Source: Carya illinoinensis (taxonomy: Eukaryota > Streptophyta > Magnoliopsida > Fagales > Juglandaceae). From it: a stretch of DNA of 64,000 nucleotides. Position 1 is the stretch's first letter, and each line of letters starts with the position of its first letter. Made by a program: the position numbers and the translations under genes. Positions 11,766-22,505 of this stretch are shown in pieces. The stretch spans positions 43,874,933 through 43,938,932 of the forward strand of contig NC_056766.1 of assembly GCF_018687715.1 (NCBI RefSeq), written 5' to 3'. Below the pieces are notes generated by a model, which was not told the origin of the DNA, did no database searches, and saw nothing but the letters and a program-made list of their open reading frames with translations.

Positions 11766-12813
11766 AGATGCATGAATGCGCAACACCCACACATTTTTTT
11801 TATCTGATCTGACATGGATGACATCTTCAGAAGAAAAGCAAAAGTGTGTAGACATCGAGACAATCTGTGAATTGCTGAATCTTGTTCTTGGTTCCCAATT
11901 CCATGCCCAGGTTAATTCAATGAGCGAGTATCTAAAGGTTGGTTTCTAGTATACAGGGACGTAGGCCCCAGAACCTTGTGTTATTCTAACAATGGTTTCA
12001 TGATAAGTTTTGTGATGTGTGGACTTTCTGCCAGTTCCAGAGTGAGTACCGGATGCTAAATATGGATCAGTGGATGAACTTCTATCGTTTTTGCCATGAG
12101 GTATGCAAATTTGATTTTTCTTTTTTCTTTACATTCATATCCTTCATTATATTTTCTTTTTTAAATCTTTGGGGGCAGTTTAAACCACCGAAAAAGGTAA
12201 GAAAATAAAACCACTATTTGTTGTGATTTATTCTTAGTTTTGACTTTACTTGTAAGTCTGTAGTGTGGTGATGCCCTTTGCTGTTTTTATGTCCGATGCT
12301 GCTCAAGAATGGGCAACATCATGTTATGCTCAAGAATGTCTTGTCTTCAATCTTGCAAAAATGCATCCTCTAATACTATAATGTGATGATGTTAATTGGT
12401 GACAGGTATAAACCTTTTTTATAACCCCTACGGGTTGGCTGAAGTGGTAAAGGTCTTGGGCCTGGGGGTATGCTCCCCTTAGGTCTACGGCTCAAATCTC
12501 CTAGGGTGCAAATGATCTCTAGGGGCCATTGGACTGGGGGATTTTCTCCTTGAATTACCCGATGTGTACTTGCAGGAAACTCTTTGCCGATAGCCTATGC
12601 ACCCCTAGGATTAGTTGGAATGCTGTTCCTGAACACCCGGTGCCAATCAAAAAATAATCAACCCTTTTTATTCTGGTGCTTTTAGATACTGAACCCTTTG
12701 TCTTTGTTTTTTGGCAGATAAGTTTTCCTGATCTTCAAAACTATGATTCCAACCAAGCTTGGCCCTTGATTCTTGATGGATTTGTTGAATGGATGAGAGA
12801 AAAGCAATGCTAA
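4938..12813 (+). CDS. DCN1-like protein (defective in cullin neddylation)
   Basis: Nine exons: 4938-5010, 8383-8461, 10007-10081, 10169-10205, 11361-11444, 11561-11621, 11831-11937, 12035-12100, 12718-12813. All have GT..AG borders and consistent phases and give 678 nt, a 225-residue protein. It opens with a short basic tail (M-P-R-T-S-K-R-K) and then carries the potentiating-neddylation (cullin-binding) domain from about residue 30 to the end, with recognisable blocks [26 protein letters not shown], the [10 protein letters not shown] helix and the C-terminal [16 protein letters not shown]. No UBA domain is present, as in plant and animal DCN1-like proteins of about this size. The protein acts as a co-E3 that helps transfer NEDD8 to cullins, activating SCF-type ubiquitin ligases. 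Intron 1 is 3.4 kb and intron 8 is 0.6 kb; both contain transposons. The gene diverges from RPL39. Confidence 0.94.
6336..6521. mobile_element. Tourist-type MITE, family copy 1
   Basis: A 186-bp element with terminal inverted repeats GGCTCATTTGGAT / ATCCAAATGAGCC and a 3-bp TAA duplication (6333-6335 and 6522-6524), as expected for PIF/Harbinger-derived Tourist MITEs. The interior contains GAGATGAGATG and an AATATTATT-rich core. Related copies occur at about 50,325-50,500 and 56,702-56,915. It is inserted in the LINE reading frame; the empty site restores G-E-D-K-I-G-G. Confidence 0.8.
6791..7413. mobile_element. Non-autonomous hAT element with 8-bp target duplication
   Basis: A 623-bp element opening TAGGGGTGGCAA and closing TTTGACACCCCTA, flanked by perfect 8-bp copies of CTGATATG (6783-6790 and 7414-7421). 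The 8-bp duplication and TAGGGGTG ends place it in the hAT superfamily. Both subterminal regions hold many copies of AACGGGT/ACCCGTT in both orientations around an AT-rich core. It encodes no transposase. It is inserted in the LINE fragment. Confidence 0.88.
9671..9703 (+). repeat. A-rich tract, possible retroposon tail
   Basis: A run of A with interspersed G (AAAAAAG units) directly after AATAAAATC and TTTTATTACTT, in DCN1-like intron 2. This resembles the 3' tail of a LINE or SINE, but I cannot recognise the body upstream. Confidence 0.3.
11696..11764. repeat. (CT)n(CA)n compound microsatellite
   Basis: About 33 bp of CT followed by about 35 bp of CA, in intron 6 of the DCN1-like gene. Open frames across it are repeat artefacts. 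Confidence 0.95.
12423..12659 (+). mobile_element. tRNA-derived SINE with target-site duplication
   Basis: A 237-bp element whose head resembles a tRNA: an A-box-like GGCTGAAGTGG and, about 50 bp on, a B-box-like GGCTCAAATCTC, the internal promoter of RNA polymerase III. It ends in a short A-rich tail and is flanked by 12-bp duplications, AACCTTTTTTAT (12411-12422) and AACCCTTTTTAT (12660-12671), differing at one position. It sits in the last intron of the DCN1-like gene in the sense orientation, about 60 bp before the last exon. The tRNA-like head is too degenerate to be a tRNA gene. Confidence 0.85.
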
Positions 12814-13881
12814 TTTCAGCACCGTTGATTATATAGAGCACTGGGGTGGTAAGGATTTATTCTTTTCTTTTCTTTTTCCAAAATCAGTTGATATTCCAGC
12901 AGCTGGCTTTCAAAGTTGAAGAGAAGCTGAGTAAGGATTTGTGTTTTTACATAAAATTGCTCCGATTGATCTGCAGGATGTTGCAAAATTTGATTCTGAA
13001 CTAACAAACCGATGGTATGATACCTACAACATCAAATGAAGCCGCTTCCCACAAAGTTGCACTGTTGTGATATACTCTGGAGATTCTTCAGGCATTTATA
13101 TTACATTGTTCAAGTTTTGCAGTCTCGTTTCTGTAACATCTATATTTTACTGTCATATTTTTTTTTCCCTTGATGCTGTTGACTGGGCTATAATTTTTTA
13201 GTTGGACATGAGCTATACACGATTTCAGAAGAGTGATTCAATTAAAAAGGGCTAACCTTCTCGGCTAAGTCGTTCTCTAGATCTTTGTATATTTTGTTCA
13301 CGAGGCCAATTACACAGAAGCTTGGCCTGAAGCTCCCGCTCTAACCTAGCCTGGTTTTGGAAATAAGTTTGGATTGTTCATTTAGCGAGTCGAGCGAGTT
13401 ACATCGTTAATAAAATGGCGGGTGGAGTGAATTGAGCTGTTGACCAAACTGTGGTCGACCGGCGCATGTAGCTCAGCTTGTTTACATCAACCATTTCGAG
13501 ATTTCTTATCATGTGAGTCTTTGATTGTGCAATATCTCTTCCTGCCTCAAACATTTATGTTTGAGCCAGGTATCAATCTTTTGCTAAACATCTTACATTA
13601 GATCTAGAAAAGGTATTGTCACTCCCGAGGATGGCCAAACGACAAATCCTCTGGGAAATAAGATAGCTGGCAATTGGAAGCCAGGAACCCAACAAATCAC
13701 TCATGATCAAACAATAGGAGACGTACCGTATAAAGACCAACTATTTGCCAACCAAAGCTCCTCAACTTCAAGTAAATCTATACACAACCCAACAAACCCA
13801 AAGCAATCAGAGCATATAATATCGATAAAACCAGAGCTTTTAACGCGGCCAAGATCTTTGCGTAAATGCATGTACTCTTGC
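12814..13881. other. DCN1-like 3' region and chitinase upstream region
   Basis: This holds the 3' untranslated sequence of the DCN1-like gene and the upstream region of the chitinase pseudogene. No further exon, RNA or transposon is recognised. Confidence 0.4.
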
Positions 13882-13889
13882 TATATATA
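13882..13889 (+). promoter_or_regulatory. TATA box of the plus-strand chitinase pseudogene
   Basis: TATATATA 48 bp upstream of the ATG at 13930. This spacing makes the ATG at 13912 unlikely as start, since it would lie at or before the predicted transcription start. Confidence 0.5.
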
Positions 13890-13929
13890 GCAGCAATTCT
13901 TCAATCTAACAATGTCCAAAACACTGACA

Positions 13930-15264
13930 ATGGCCAGCCGGAAACTTGTGTCAATCTTCTTGGCTATTTTTATCGTTGCTGGTTCCATAACTTCGTCGTC
14001 CAATGCTTCTGCTACTAGTTTAGCTTCCACTTATCGCAGAGATAGCTTTACCATCTCCATGTCCATCATCGGTGGCATTTCCTATACCATCTTCTGGTAG
14101 TGTCAATGGTATCAAAAGTGGCTATTGGCTTTCATCGCTAGCCGAGAAGTTCTCTCCCTCATTAATATTCACATCCTACTTCACCCACCTCTTTTATGCT
14201 TTTGTTATGCTTAACGCCACAACTTACCAGCTTGTGATCACGCAGCCTGATGACCAATGGATGGGATATTTTGCGGCTACCCTTCATGCCAAGACACCGC
14301 GAGCAAACGTCTTCCTATCCATTGGAGGAGCTGCTGCAGGCCTAGACACTTTCGCCATTATTGCACGCACCCCGAGAGAGCCGGGAAGCCTTCATCAACT
14401 CTTCCATTAGTGTGGCCAGGAAGTATGGCTTTGATGGCCTTGACCTTGATTGGGAATTCCCAAACACGCAAGAAGACATGTCAAGCCTCGCACTGCTCTT
14501 TAAAGAGTGGCGTGAAGCAGGAGTCTTGCACCTCTGGAAAACCCCGATTGCTCTTAAGTGCGGCCGTATATTTTGCGTCCAGTTTTTTCTTATCCAACAT
14601 AACTAGCACATACCCTGCAGAAGTCATGAAGAAGTATCTTGATTTTGTTAGTCCTAACTGCTATGATTATCATGGAAGCTGGGACACTTCAGTCACTGGT
14701 GCACATGCTCTGCTCTATGATAAGGGCAGCAACATTAGCACCAGCTACGGTATTTCAACATGGATTGAGGTTGGGATTCCACCAGAGAAATTGGTCATGG
14801 GCATGCCACTTTATGGCAGAACATGGCAATTAAAAAGTCCAGGCGATAATGGGATTGGGGCTCCTGCAGTTGGAGTTGGAACTGGAAAAGGGTTTATGAC
14901 ATATAGTGATATAGTGGATTTCAATGCAGCAAATGATTCAAACGTGGTGTATGATGCGCAGACTGTATCAACATACTCATATTCTGGAACCAATTGGATT
15001 GGGTACGATGGGCCAGAATCGATTGAGAAGAAGGTTGAGTTTGCCAGGGCAGAAGGTCTTGGAGGGTATTTCTTCTGGGCTCTTGGATATGACGACCAGA
15101 ACTGAAGCCTCTCTGCAGCAGGTGGGGGTTTCTTGCGTTTTAAGTCACAAATATTTACGATTCTTTTAGCCGTTTTTTTTTTTTTAAAGTCTTTCAACTG
15201 TTAAGACACTACTCCAAATTGTGGTTTATGTGTTTTGGCAGCTTCAAAAGCATGGGAGAGTTAA
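13930..15264 (+). pseudogene. Class V (GH18) chitinase pseudogene
   Basis: Homologous along its length to the intact chitinase on the other strand, but broken. A signal-peptide-like start (M-A-S-R-K-L-V-S) lies in one frame; the GYW/FTSYFTHLFYAF/VFLSIGG part is in a second (to about 14370); the catalytic region VARKYGFDGLDLDWEFP is in a third (about 14385-14515); and the remainder, with CYDYHGSWDTSVTGAHA, MPLYGRTW and GYFFWALGY, returns to the first. At 15103-15105 TGA replaces the expected Trp codon. The family's terminal intron is preserved: donor after 15121 and acceptor before 15242, leaving a last exon S-K-A-W-E-S-stop. The catalytic DxxDxDxE motif is itself intact. Three frameshifts plus one nonsense codon argue for real decay rather than sequencing error. 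Confidence 0.9.
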
Positions 15265-15659
15265 AGCTAATTTGCATGGAGCGCTGATCTGAGTCTGAAT
15301 GTACGTGCGTGAACAAAATAACTTTCACTTGTTTTATGAAACGTGTAGACAGATATTATTGATTCTCTGCACACTTTGAAAGCCCTTTCTCAATCTCTAT
15401 GAGGATATGTGAAAAGCGTCTCAAGAAAAATAAATGGACCCCAATGTTCATAGATTACAACACACAATGAAACTGAAATCTGACACCTGAATAAAATTTG
15501 GACACCAAACAGAGGAAAGAACGTATATGTCATTGACTAGAATTTTGCTAATAAAAAAAAGAAACTAAAATTCCGCTGGAAATCTGTAGTTTTATTTTAC
15601 TGCAAATACGATGGCAGTGGCTGCACTAAATCTGCAATCGAAAGAAGGCCAAACAATGA

Positions 15660-16910
15660 TCATTTGTCAACGATCCACGAACTTGAAGCTGCATGTCAAA
15701 GAGTTCATAAAAATGTCAACACTCTATATTGTACTGATGGAAAAAATGGCACTGCATATAAGATTGTATTCATGTAAAAGAAGATACCTTGCCCGGTTAC
15801 CGTCCAATCATTGTCGTAGCCTAGTGCCCAAAAGAAGTACCCACGAAGTCCAAGTGCCTGAGCAAACAAAACCTTTGCTGTTGTCGACAGGGCATCATCG
15901 TATCCGACCCAAGATGTCCCTGTATACGAATAGGCAGAAACAGTGTCCACGTCATGTGCCACGGTGGCTTTGGTCCTCCTATTAAACTCCACCACCTGTA
16001 CGTAAGTCAGCACACCGTCGTCTCCCGGACCGACGCCAACGGCAGGTGATCCAACCTCATGCAACTTTGGATCCTTGAGCTTCCATGTCTTACCATAGAG
16101 TGGCAAACCCATAACCAGCTTGTTTCCGGGCACTCCCGCTTTGAGCCACGACTTAATCCCATAGACCGAGCTTAGATTAGTTTTTGGGTCAAACAAGGCA
16201 GCATGAGCCCCTGTGACGGAAGTGTCCCATGATCCATGATAATCGTAACACATCACATTGACCCAGTCCAAGTTATTCCTGACTGCGGCCGCTGGATAGG
16301 AGCGGCGGCTGCCGTACATTAAGAATTCCGGCGAATAGTAGACGGCGGCAGTGAGCAATAGGGGAGGCCTATTTGTCATCTTAGCCTCCTTGCGGATTGC
16401 TTGGCGCCACTCTTTAAGTAAGAAGGCAAAATCATCCATTGCTTTTGGGCTTTCAGGGAACTCCCAATCGAGGTCAAACCCATCAAACCCATATTTACGT
16501 GCAACTCCTATGGTTGCATCTATGAAAACTTTCCGAGAGGAGGCTTTGGTGGCCATGACAGCAAAAGGGTCTGGCTCAATACCTCCTCCACCGATGGAGT
16601 AAAGAACCTTCACATAGCTATTCTTTCGATGGAGGGTGGTGGTGAAGTTTGAGAGGATCATGGCCGTCGAATCTGAGATGTCAAACCCAAAAGTAACATT
16701 GTTGGGCACAAGGAAAGCATACAATACATGGGTGAACAATGATGTGTTTATGGCTGAAGGCGGCAAATCATCCACAACCCATGAAGGATAATAACCAGCT
16801 TTGACCACCGGTGGCAGCCGCGAGGCAGCCATGGCAGTACTTCTAGCGGTGATGACAATGAACAAGGTGTAAACAATAGGAAGGATGGACAGCATGCTGT
16901 GGCTTGCCAT
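15660..16910 (-). CDS. Class V (GH18) chitinase, intact
   Basis: Two exons, 15788-16910 and 15660-15688, encode 383 residues. The short second exon (A-S-S-S-W-I-V-D-K) joins after W-T-V-T-G-Q, matching the terminal-intron position of the plus-strand paralogue; ignoring it gives a false longer tail. Residues 1-28 form a signal peptide; YSIGG (104-108) is the SxGG motif; DGFDLDWE (143-150) is the GH18 catalytic motif with Glu150 as acid; CYDYHGSWD and GYFFWALGY complete the barrel. Plant class V chitinases cleave chitin or related N-acetylglucosamine polymers and are secreted or vacuolar, often induced by stress. I start at 16910 because a TATA box at 16965-16973 places transcription start near 16935, downstream of the in-frame ATGs at 17057 and 16946. 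Confidence 0.93.
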
Positions 16911-16964
16911 AATTTTGAAATGTCTCTGCAGTGCTGGTTTCGTCATTATGAAGAGTGGGGCAGA

Positions 16965-16973
16965 TTTTATATA
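16965..16973 (-). promoter_or_regulatory. TATA box of the intact chitinase
   Basis: TATATAAAA on the minus strand, 55 bp upstream of the ATG at 16910. It decides the start codon, because earlier in-frame ATGs would fall upstream of the transcript. Confidence 0.65.
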
Positions 16974-16999
16974 GAAATTTAATATCCCCCTTGTTAGAA

Positions 17000-18479
17000 C
17001 TTTGGATAGTTTTATATGTTTGTCAATGTCCCTACTCAACAAGAGAGATGTATTCAATGCAAGGAAAGGTATCGATTCTAGCAGCCAAATAAAAGTAAGA
17101 GATAAGGTCCCAAAATTATTTTAGGCAAAAATTAAAACCATTTGTCTAGAGGTTGACCAGTGCAGCACAACCAAGATGGTTTGACTAGCAGTTGAGGTTA
17201 GAAAAGGTGATAATTTTTCTAGAAACCCACCCATTGTGACCCATTCAGAGTTGCATCTATCTAGAAATTTAAAAGATGGATTAAAACTTAAAACAAAAAG
17301 AAGATAGGAAATTTAAGTCTCCAGTCTAATTAGTATCAAGCATGAGGTTGATGGGTTAGCACAAAATTAAAAAAACTAGGAGATGGAGCCTGGAGGTGTA
17401 ACTGAATTTGTATTAGCTTCGGTCAATTCTCTACAATCAGCTATTTAATTTATCAATATGTTGAGTTATTATTTATATTTGGTTATTGTCCAAGGCATAA
17501 TTCCTTGTTGGTTTTGAAATTTAGTATTGGTGCCATGAAACACGAGGGGGCAAAAAACGAGAGATAAAGAGTGGAACTGGCTTTTGGATTTTTAAATTCC
17601 AAAGAGATCCAAAGAGTGGAACCTACGTAGAAGTGTGCAGATTCTTGTGAGTGGATTCTTCTGCTTGTCCTGCTTTGATATAGATAGATATGCTTGTGGA
17701 AAAATGCTTTGGACATTAACATCCAAAGTGGAAGCTTCCACTAATGCAAAACCATCTCAAAGTTGAATATTGTAAGCAGGATATGGTATATAATATACAT
17801 CTTAAATTGACTAAGTTCACTTATTGGCAGATGGGTCAGATTTCATACAAGTCTAAATGTGATTGGCAGTCAAATTGTATTTAAAATAGTCAAGATTTTC
17901 AACTTTCTCCATGATTAATTTTTCAGTACAATACCAATTATTCAAAATGGTAGAAAATATACTTTATATCTGTCTATTATGACAGTGCCTGAAAAAAAAG
18001 GTATATCCCATTTTTTGAGATGGACAGAAAGAATATCAGTTTGCATACCCACACACACACACACACACACACACAATTGCAGAGAGCATATCCTATCTCT
18101 TCCTTTCATTATGGCTTCTATGTGTGTATGAGTTGTGTTGTGTGTATATATATATTTATTATATTCAGCTTACTGCTCTTTTCTTTTTTTCCCCCTTAGT
18201 TTTAAGCATTTCATTACCTGATCTTCTGCCTTTTCAGCACTTTGGGGTATTTCAGCAGGATTCATACACGAAAGATCGAGGCTGCTATGTCAAATCCTTG
18301 GTTAGAATTTTATGTATCCTAAAGGAATACTTTTCTAAAACAGGACAAGTCCTCTGTTTTTTTAAACCTAATGACTATTTTAAAAATGCATCATTTTCAT
18401 TTTTTTCAAACAAAAGTTAAACTAGTCAAAAACCGTTTTCTTTTACCCCATCTCTTGCAAATTCCAGCTCGTCGTGGTA
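17000..18479. other. Chitinase promoter and intergenic; (AC)n at 18,050
   Basis: AT-rich sequence upstream of the intact chitinase. It contains an (AC)n microsatellite at 18050-18074 and no gene or transposon that I recognise. Confidence 0.45.
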
Positions 18480-18519
18480 CTACTTAAGAAATTGGTAGTA
18501 ACATACTAACAGTTTCAGT

Positions 18520-19430
18520 GTATTAATTTTGAGCATGGAATAAACTTCAACATTTATTGGTCTGTCTACTGGATTTTCTTGGACACACAATTCAGCTATT
18601 TGCAAACATCTCATGACCAATTTGCAAGATGAAGAGAAATCATCCAGTGATGGATCATTAATGAACTCCATGCCTTCATCTTCTTCCCAAAGATCATATG
18701 CCTGAAATAATTAAATCTTTACCCATCTTTATAATTCGAAGAAAGCAAAAATGGCTCAAGGGTTCATTCTTGCCATAATAACAATATCCATTCCTCTTGC
18801 CACTTATGATTTGCAAAGTAGAACTCCAAAGCTATAGATGTCATACTTCTTGGAAAACAATGACAAGAAAGTAAAGACAAAAATGAAATCAATAAACAAT
18901 CAATCACACAACACATAATTTATGTGGTTTGGTAATTTGTATACATCTACAAAGCTGCAAATGATTTTATTATCTTAAGTATTGACAAAATATACTTTGG
19001 GGGCAAAAATAAACTGTTCAGACGGCTATATTATTCATTCATTACATATTTATAAGGTTATATAGCGGAAAACCGTAAATCCTAATTTCACAATTTTTAC
19101 ATTATTTGCTTGAGTGAGTTTCGAGTCAATTCTTTGTCTGATGTTTGCTCAAGCTAATTATTGAGCGAACTCTCTATCTGAGCTTTGGTTGAGCAACCTG
19201 TCACACGGACATTAAATAAACTCTGCTTGACGATTTTCAAGTCACAAGCCTTGTTGAAAATTCACCAAAAAACCGTAGCAAATTCTAGTTGGGTTGGGTC
19301 ATCAAATCGGACAGCCACAAGAACACATCACACTCCACAAACCCAACAGGAGTACATACCCTTTCGAACCTATTCTGGAGGAACAAAGCCACTGCACTGC
19401 ATATGTAAAATAGAGATGCTAGGAATAATG
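18520..19430 (-). pseudogene. Receptor-like kinase remnant 1 (interrupted)
   Basis: Pieces of a receptor-like kinase C-terminus. An exon beginning after an acceptor at 18702 encodes A-Y-D-L-W and then LCVQENPVDRP, the conserved kinase subdomain XI, but with an inserted residue and drift after VYSMLK. Further on, YDIYSFGVLL (about 18800-18850) corresponds to subdomain IX, followed in frame by a stop. The next expected block, GFVPPE.VRKG, reappears only at about 19345-19410, beyond an LTR-like insertion. The style matches S-domain/G-type lectin or related RLKs. Non-functional. Confidence 0.8.
18860..19340. mobile_element. LTR-like insertion splitting RLK remnant 1
   Basis: About 480 bp separating two adjacent kinase blocks. 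On the minus strand it opens with TGTTGGGTTTG, a typical LTR start, and it contains a GTGGTTTGGTAATTTG block similar to those of plant copia LTRs. No clean 5-bp target duplication is visible, so borders are approximate. Confidence 0.45.
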
Positions 19431-19488
19431 GGCGAGTGCCATAATACGCCAATGCTTGCCCTTTGCACAAGCATGAATCATCTATAGC

Positions 19489-19513
19489 ATATATATATAT
19501 ATATATATATATA
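19489..19513. repeat. (AT)n microsatellite
   Basis: Perfect AT run between two receptor-kinase remnants. Confidence 0.85.
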
Positions 19514-19955
19514 ATTTTTTTTAAGCATTGGATTTGCTCTCGTTGAGCCATGACATCTAATTCTTCCTTAAATGACCATAAATTTGATTATTTAAATTTA
19601 AAATAATTTGAAAGGTCATATAAATAAATTCTTGACAATTTAAAATTTAAGAATCCCGAAACAATTTGTGTTCTTCCCTTTGTAATGCCTCGTTTATTTT
19701 TTATTTTTTATATTTAATTAAATATACTTAGTGATAGAAGAATTCCATTTCAGAAAACTTCACAATCAAGTTCTAGAAAAAGTATAAAAATTAACAACTT
19801 TACACTTTGCTCTAAGTATCATATACTTCGACAAGAAATCCAAAGAAAGGAAAATAGCCAAATTGGTTGAACCTACAAACAACTGACAATACAAACAAAA
19901 GTTAAAAATAAAAATCTCTTTAGTCAACCATGTCTCCCACAAAAAGCTAGCCTGG

Positions 19956-20790
19956 TTATCTTAATATTATTTGGGAAATTAGTGAACTAGGAGCTGAACA
20001 ACTTCGTTGCTGTGATGTAGAACTGCTCCCCACATTTTCATCAGTTTTAATGGAGAAAGCTGGCTTTTGAGGTGTGGCAATAAGTCCATTGTCATTTATA
20101 AGCATTGAATAAACTTCCAACATTGTTGGTCTGTCCACGGGATTTTCTTGGACACATAACAAAGCTACTTACAAGCATCTCACAAGTTTGCATGGCGAAG
20201 ATGAATCATCAAGTGATGGATCCATAAACTCCATGCCTTCACCTTCTCTCCACAACTCATATGCCTGAAATAATCCAATGTTCTCTACCTTTATATTTCA
20301 AAAGAAAGTCTTTGAGGTGCAGAAAGCTAAATCATAACATGCATTCCTCTTGCCACTTATGATTTGCAGAAGTAGAACTCCAAAACTATAGAAATCATAT
20401 TTCATGGAGTATGTACCTTTTCTCACATATTCCGGAGGAACATAGCCACTACATTGTATATGTTAACAGAGATGCTGAGAATTTAACGAAGAGAAATGCT
20501 TGCAAAAAGCTACACAAGTTGAAGACTTACTATGTTCCAACAATCCTATTTGTGTTCGCTTCATGCTCATCTTTTCCAAAAAGTATAGCTATTCCGAAAT
20601 CTGATATCTTTGGATTCATATCCTTGTCTAGTAAAATGTTGCTACCTTTGAGATCTCGGTGAATTATAGTAAAATTTGAGTATTCTTGGAGATATAGAAG
20701 CCCTTGAATAATCCCCTCAATGATGTGAACACGTTTTCTCCAATCTAAGATACACCTTACAATTGAATCTGCAGAAAATTTGAGTCATCA
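19956..20790 (-). pseudogene. Receptor-like kinase remnant 2
   Basis: Read from high to low coordinates it gives the catalytic-loop exon with [14 protein letters not shown] and ISDFGIA (about 20565-20760), then [19 protein letters not shown] and [17 protein letters not shown] (about 20340-20450), then LCVQENPVDRPTMLEVYSML and a Ser-rich tail ending near 19956. HRD and DFG motifs are present, but frames are interrupted, the gene's extracellular and transmembrane parts are missing, and the upstream side is replaced by retrotransposon A. It is a near-duplicate of remnant 4 at 38,063; flanking intron and 3' sequence are also shared. Confidence 0.85.
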
Positions 20791-20984
20791 GTAGCAAGTG
20801 GTTACCCACAATAATACTAGTCAAACACTGAAAAAATAAGGAAAAGGAAATCATGGCTTTTAATGATCCCATGTGCTTAAATTTCTCGCCTCTTCTTTTT
20901 TCTGGATTGAGTAAGAGTGCTATCAAACTAGGATATATTATGAAGGAAAATGATAGACTTACAACCTTTTTATACAACTATGTT

Positions 20985-22505
20985 TTAAATGAGGGGCATT
21001 TTTGTAAAGTAATTTATTAAAGTAATATCACTATGAATACATACCCTCATTTTAAATACCCTCAGTTTGACTAGGAGTGGTATGAAACGAGGATATCTTA
21101 CTGAAGGCAAATAATAGACAAACTGATACTCACCTCCCTTAGGAGGCTTGAATACCACCTCCTTTTTAGAGTAGTCAATACTGGTGTAGTTGGAAGCTAG
21201 CCAGTCCATCCCCAATATGATATTGAACCAAAACATCTGGAACACTACTAGGTTAGCTAGCATTAACCTTCCTTCAATGGATATTGGACACCCATGGAGA
21301 ATCTTGTTACATATCACCGAATTCCCCGTTGGGATTGATACTACTAAACTGTGCCCCAACTTTTCAGCCTCTAAGGTATAGAACTTGGCATGGTCCACTA
21401 AAACAAATGAATGGGTAGCCCCACAATCAAACAAAACAATAGCTTCTTGGGAGAAAAGAGGGAGAATGCCTATGATTACATCAATGTTGTCCACAGCTTC
21501 TCCAAGAGTCAATGCAAACACTTGAGCTGGCACACTATTACGTTGAGTGTTGTCTCGTGTCGGTGATCTGGAACTCTGAGGTGGGTTGGGCTTCTTGTTA
21601 TCGTCCAATAGTAATGGGCATTCTCTAATGTAATGACAGGATTTACTGCATTGGAAACACAATCCCACTTCTCTTCTGCATTCTCCAATGTGTGCTCGAT
21701 AGCAAAACTTACAAAGATTATTCGGTTGGTTCAGGTGATTGCCCTGCATTGACCTCTGACTTGAGCTGCTCCCTTCATTTCTCTTCTTCCACGGCCCTTG
21801 ATTTGTGCCAGAGAAGGACCCCGGTGGTGTAGTTCTCTTCCTTTGATCTTGATGTTCTGTAGTTCTTTTAAGCCTTATCCACTAATTTTGAGTAGTTCTG
21901 AATTTAAAATGCCACCACTCATTCATATATTTTGTGGTTCAGACCCTCCTCAAATTTCCGGGCCTTCTTATCTTCATCGGGGATCAAATAAGAGGCGAAG
22001 CGCTACAGCTCTAAAAATCTGATAGCATATTGGTGCACTGTCATAGTCCCCTAATCTAAATTGGCAAAAACTCCTTGGCTTTAGCACCTGAGACCAATCT
22101 CGGGAAGAAGCGGTCGAAGAAGATCTGTTTGAAATGGGGCCATGAAATGACTCCTCTCCCATCAGCTTCCCTGATGGTTCTCTCTGAAATCCACCATTGT
22201 TCAGCTTCACCATTGTCTATGCAATTCAAGAATCGGAGAATTTCATCTATGTCCTAGGTCTAATCCTCTGCCAAGGCCAGGTTGCTTCTTCCATCAAATG
22301 AGGGAGGGTGCATTAAATTAAACTGTTCAAAGGTACAACTCTCTTCACTATTGTTGCAGTTGCGACCTGAGGGATTCTGGGCAATCTCTGCCATTAATTG
22401 TTGCGCTATTGCTCGGAGTACGTCAAAAGTGCTCGTATTGGCTTCTCCTTCATCATTAGATGCGTTCAAATCCAAGAGGTTTTGTACATGACAAGAAGGT
22501 GGCAT
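20985..22505 (-). pseudogene. Ty3/gypsy element A: decayed gag-protease
   Basis: A gag start at 22505 is followed by several broken frames and then a 254-residue open stretch (20985-21749). This carries a CCHC zinc knuckle (C-F-Q-C-S-K-S-C-H-Y-I-R-E-C), preceded by a second Cys/His motif, and the aspartic protease LFDCGATHSFV, where the usual active-site DSG reads DCG, and NIILGMDWL. Order and motifs fit Ty3/gypsy chromoviruses. Everything after protease (reverse transcriptase, RNase H, integrase) is missing; the sequence passes into receptor-kinase intron DNA near 20,960-21,090. A primer-binding site and LTR lie upstream. Confidence 0.82.

Noticed and set aside
11592..11855. Open frames on both strands over the CT/CA tract
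   Set aside because: Microsatellite translation (Ser-Leu, Thr-His, Cys-Val runs) inside a DCN1-like intron.
12424..12510. tRNA gene
   Set aside because: A- and B-box-like motifs belong to a SINE head; the cloverleaf is not intact and the unit has target duplications and an A-rich tail.
14257..14500. First part of a 282-residue frame (MDGIFCGYPSC...) as the chitinase start
   Set aside because: This part is the wrong frame; chitinase homology is in the other two frames until about 14,530.
16911..17057. In-frame upstream starts for the intact chitinase at 17057 and 16946
   Set aside because: They lie upstream of the transcription start predicted from the TATA box at 16965-16973, and the extension would bury the signal peptide.
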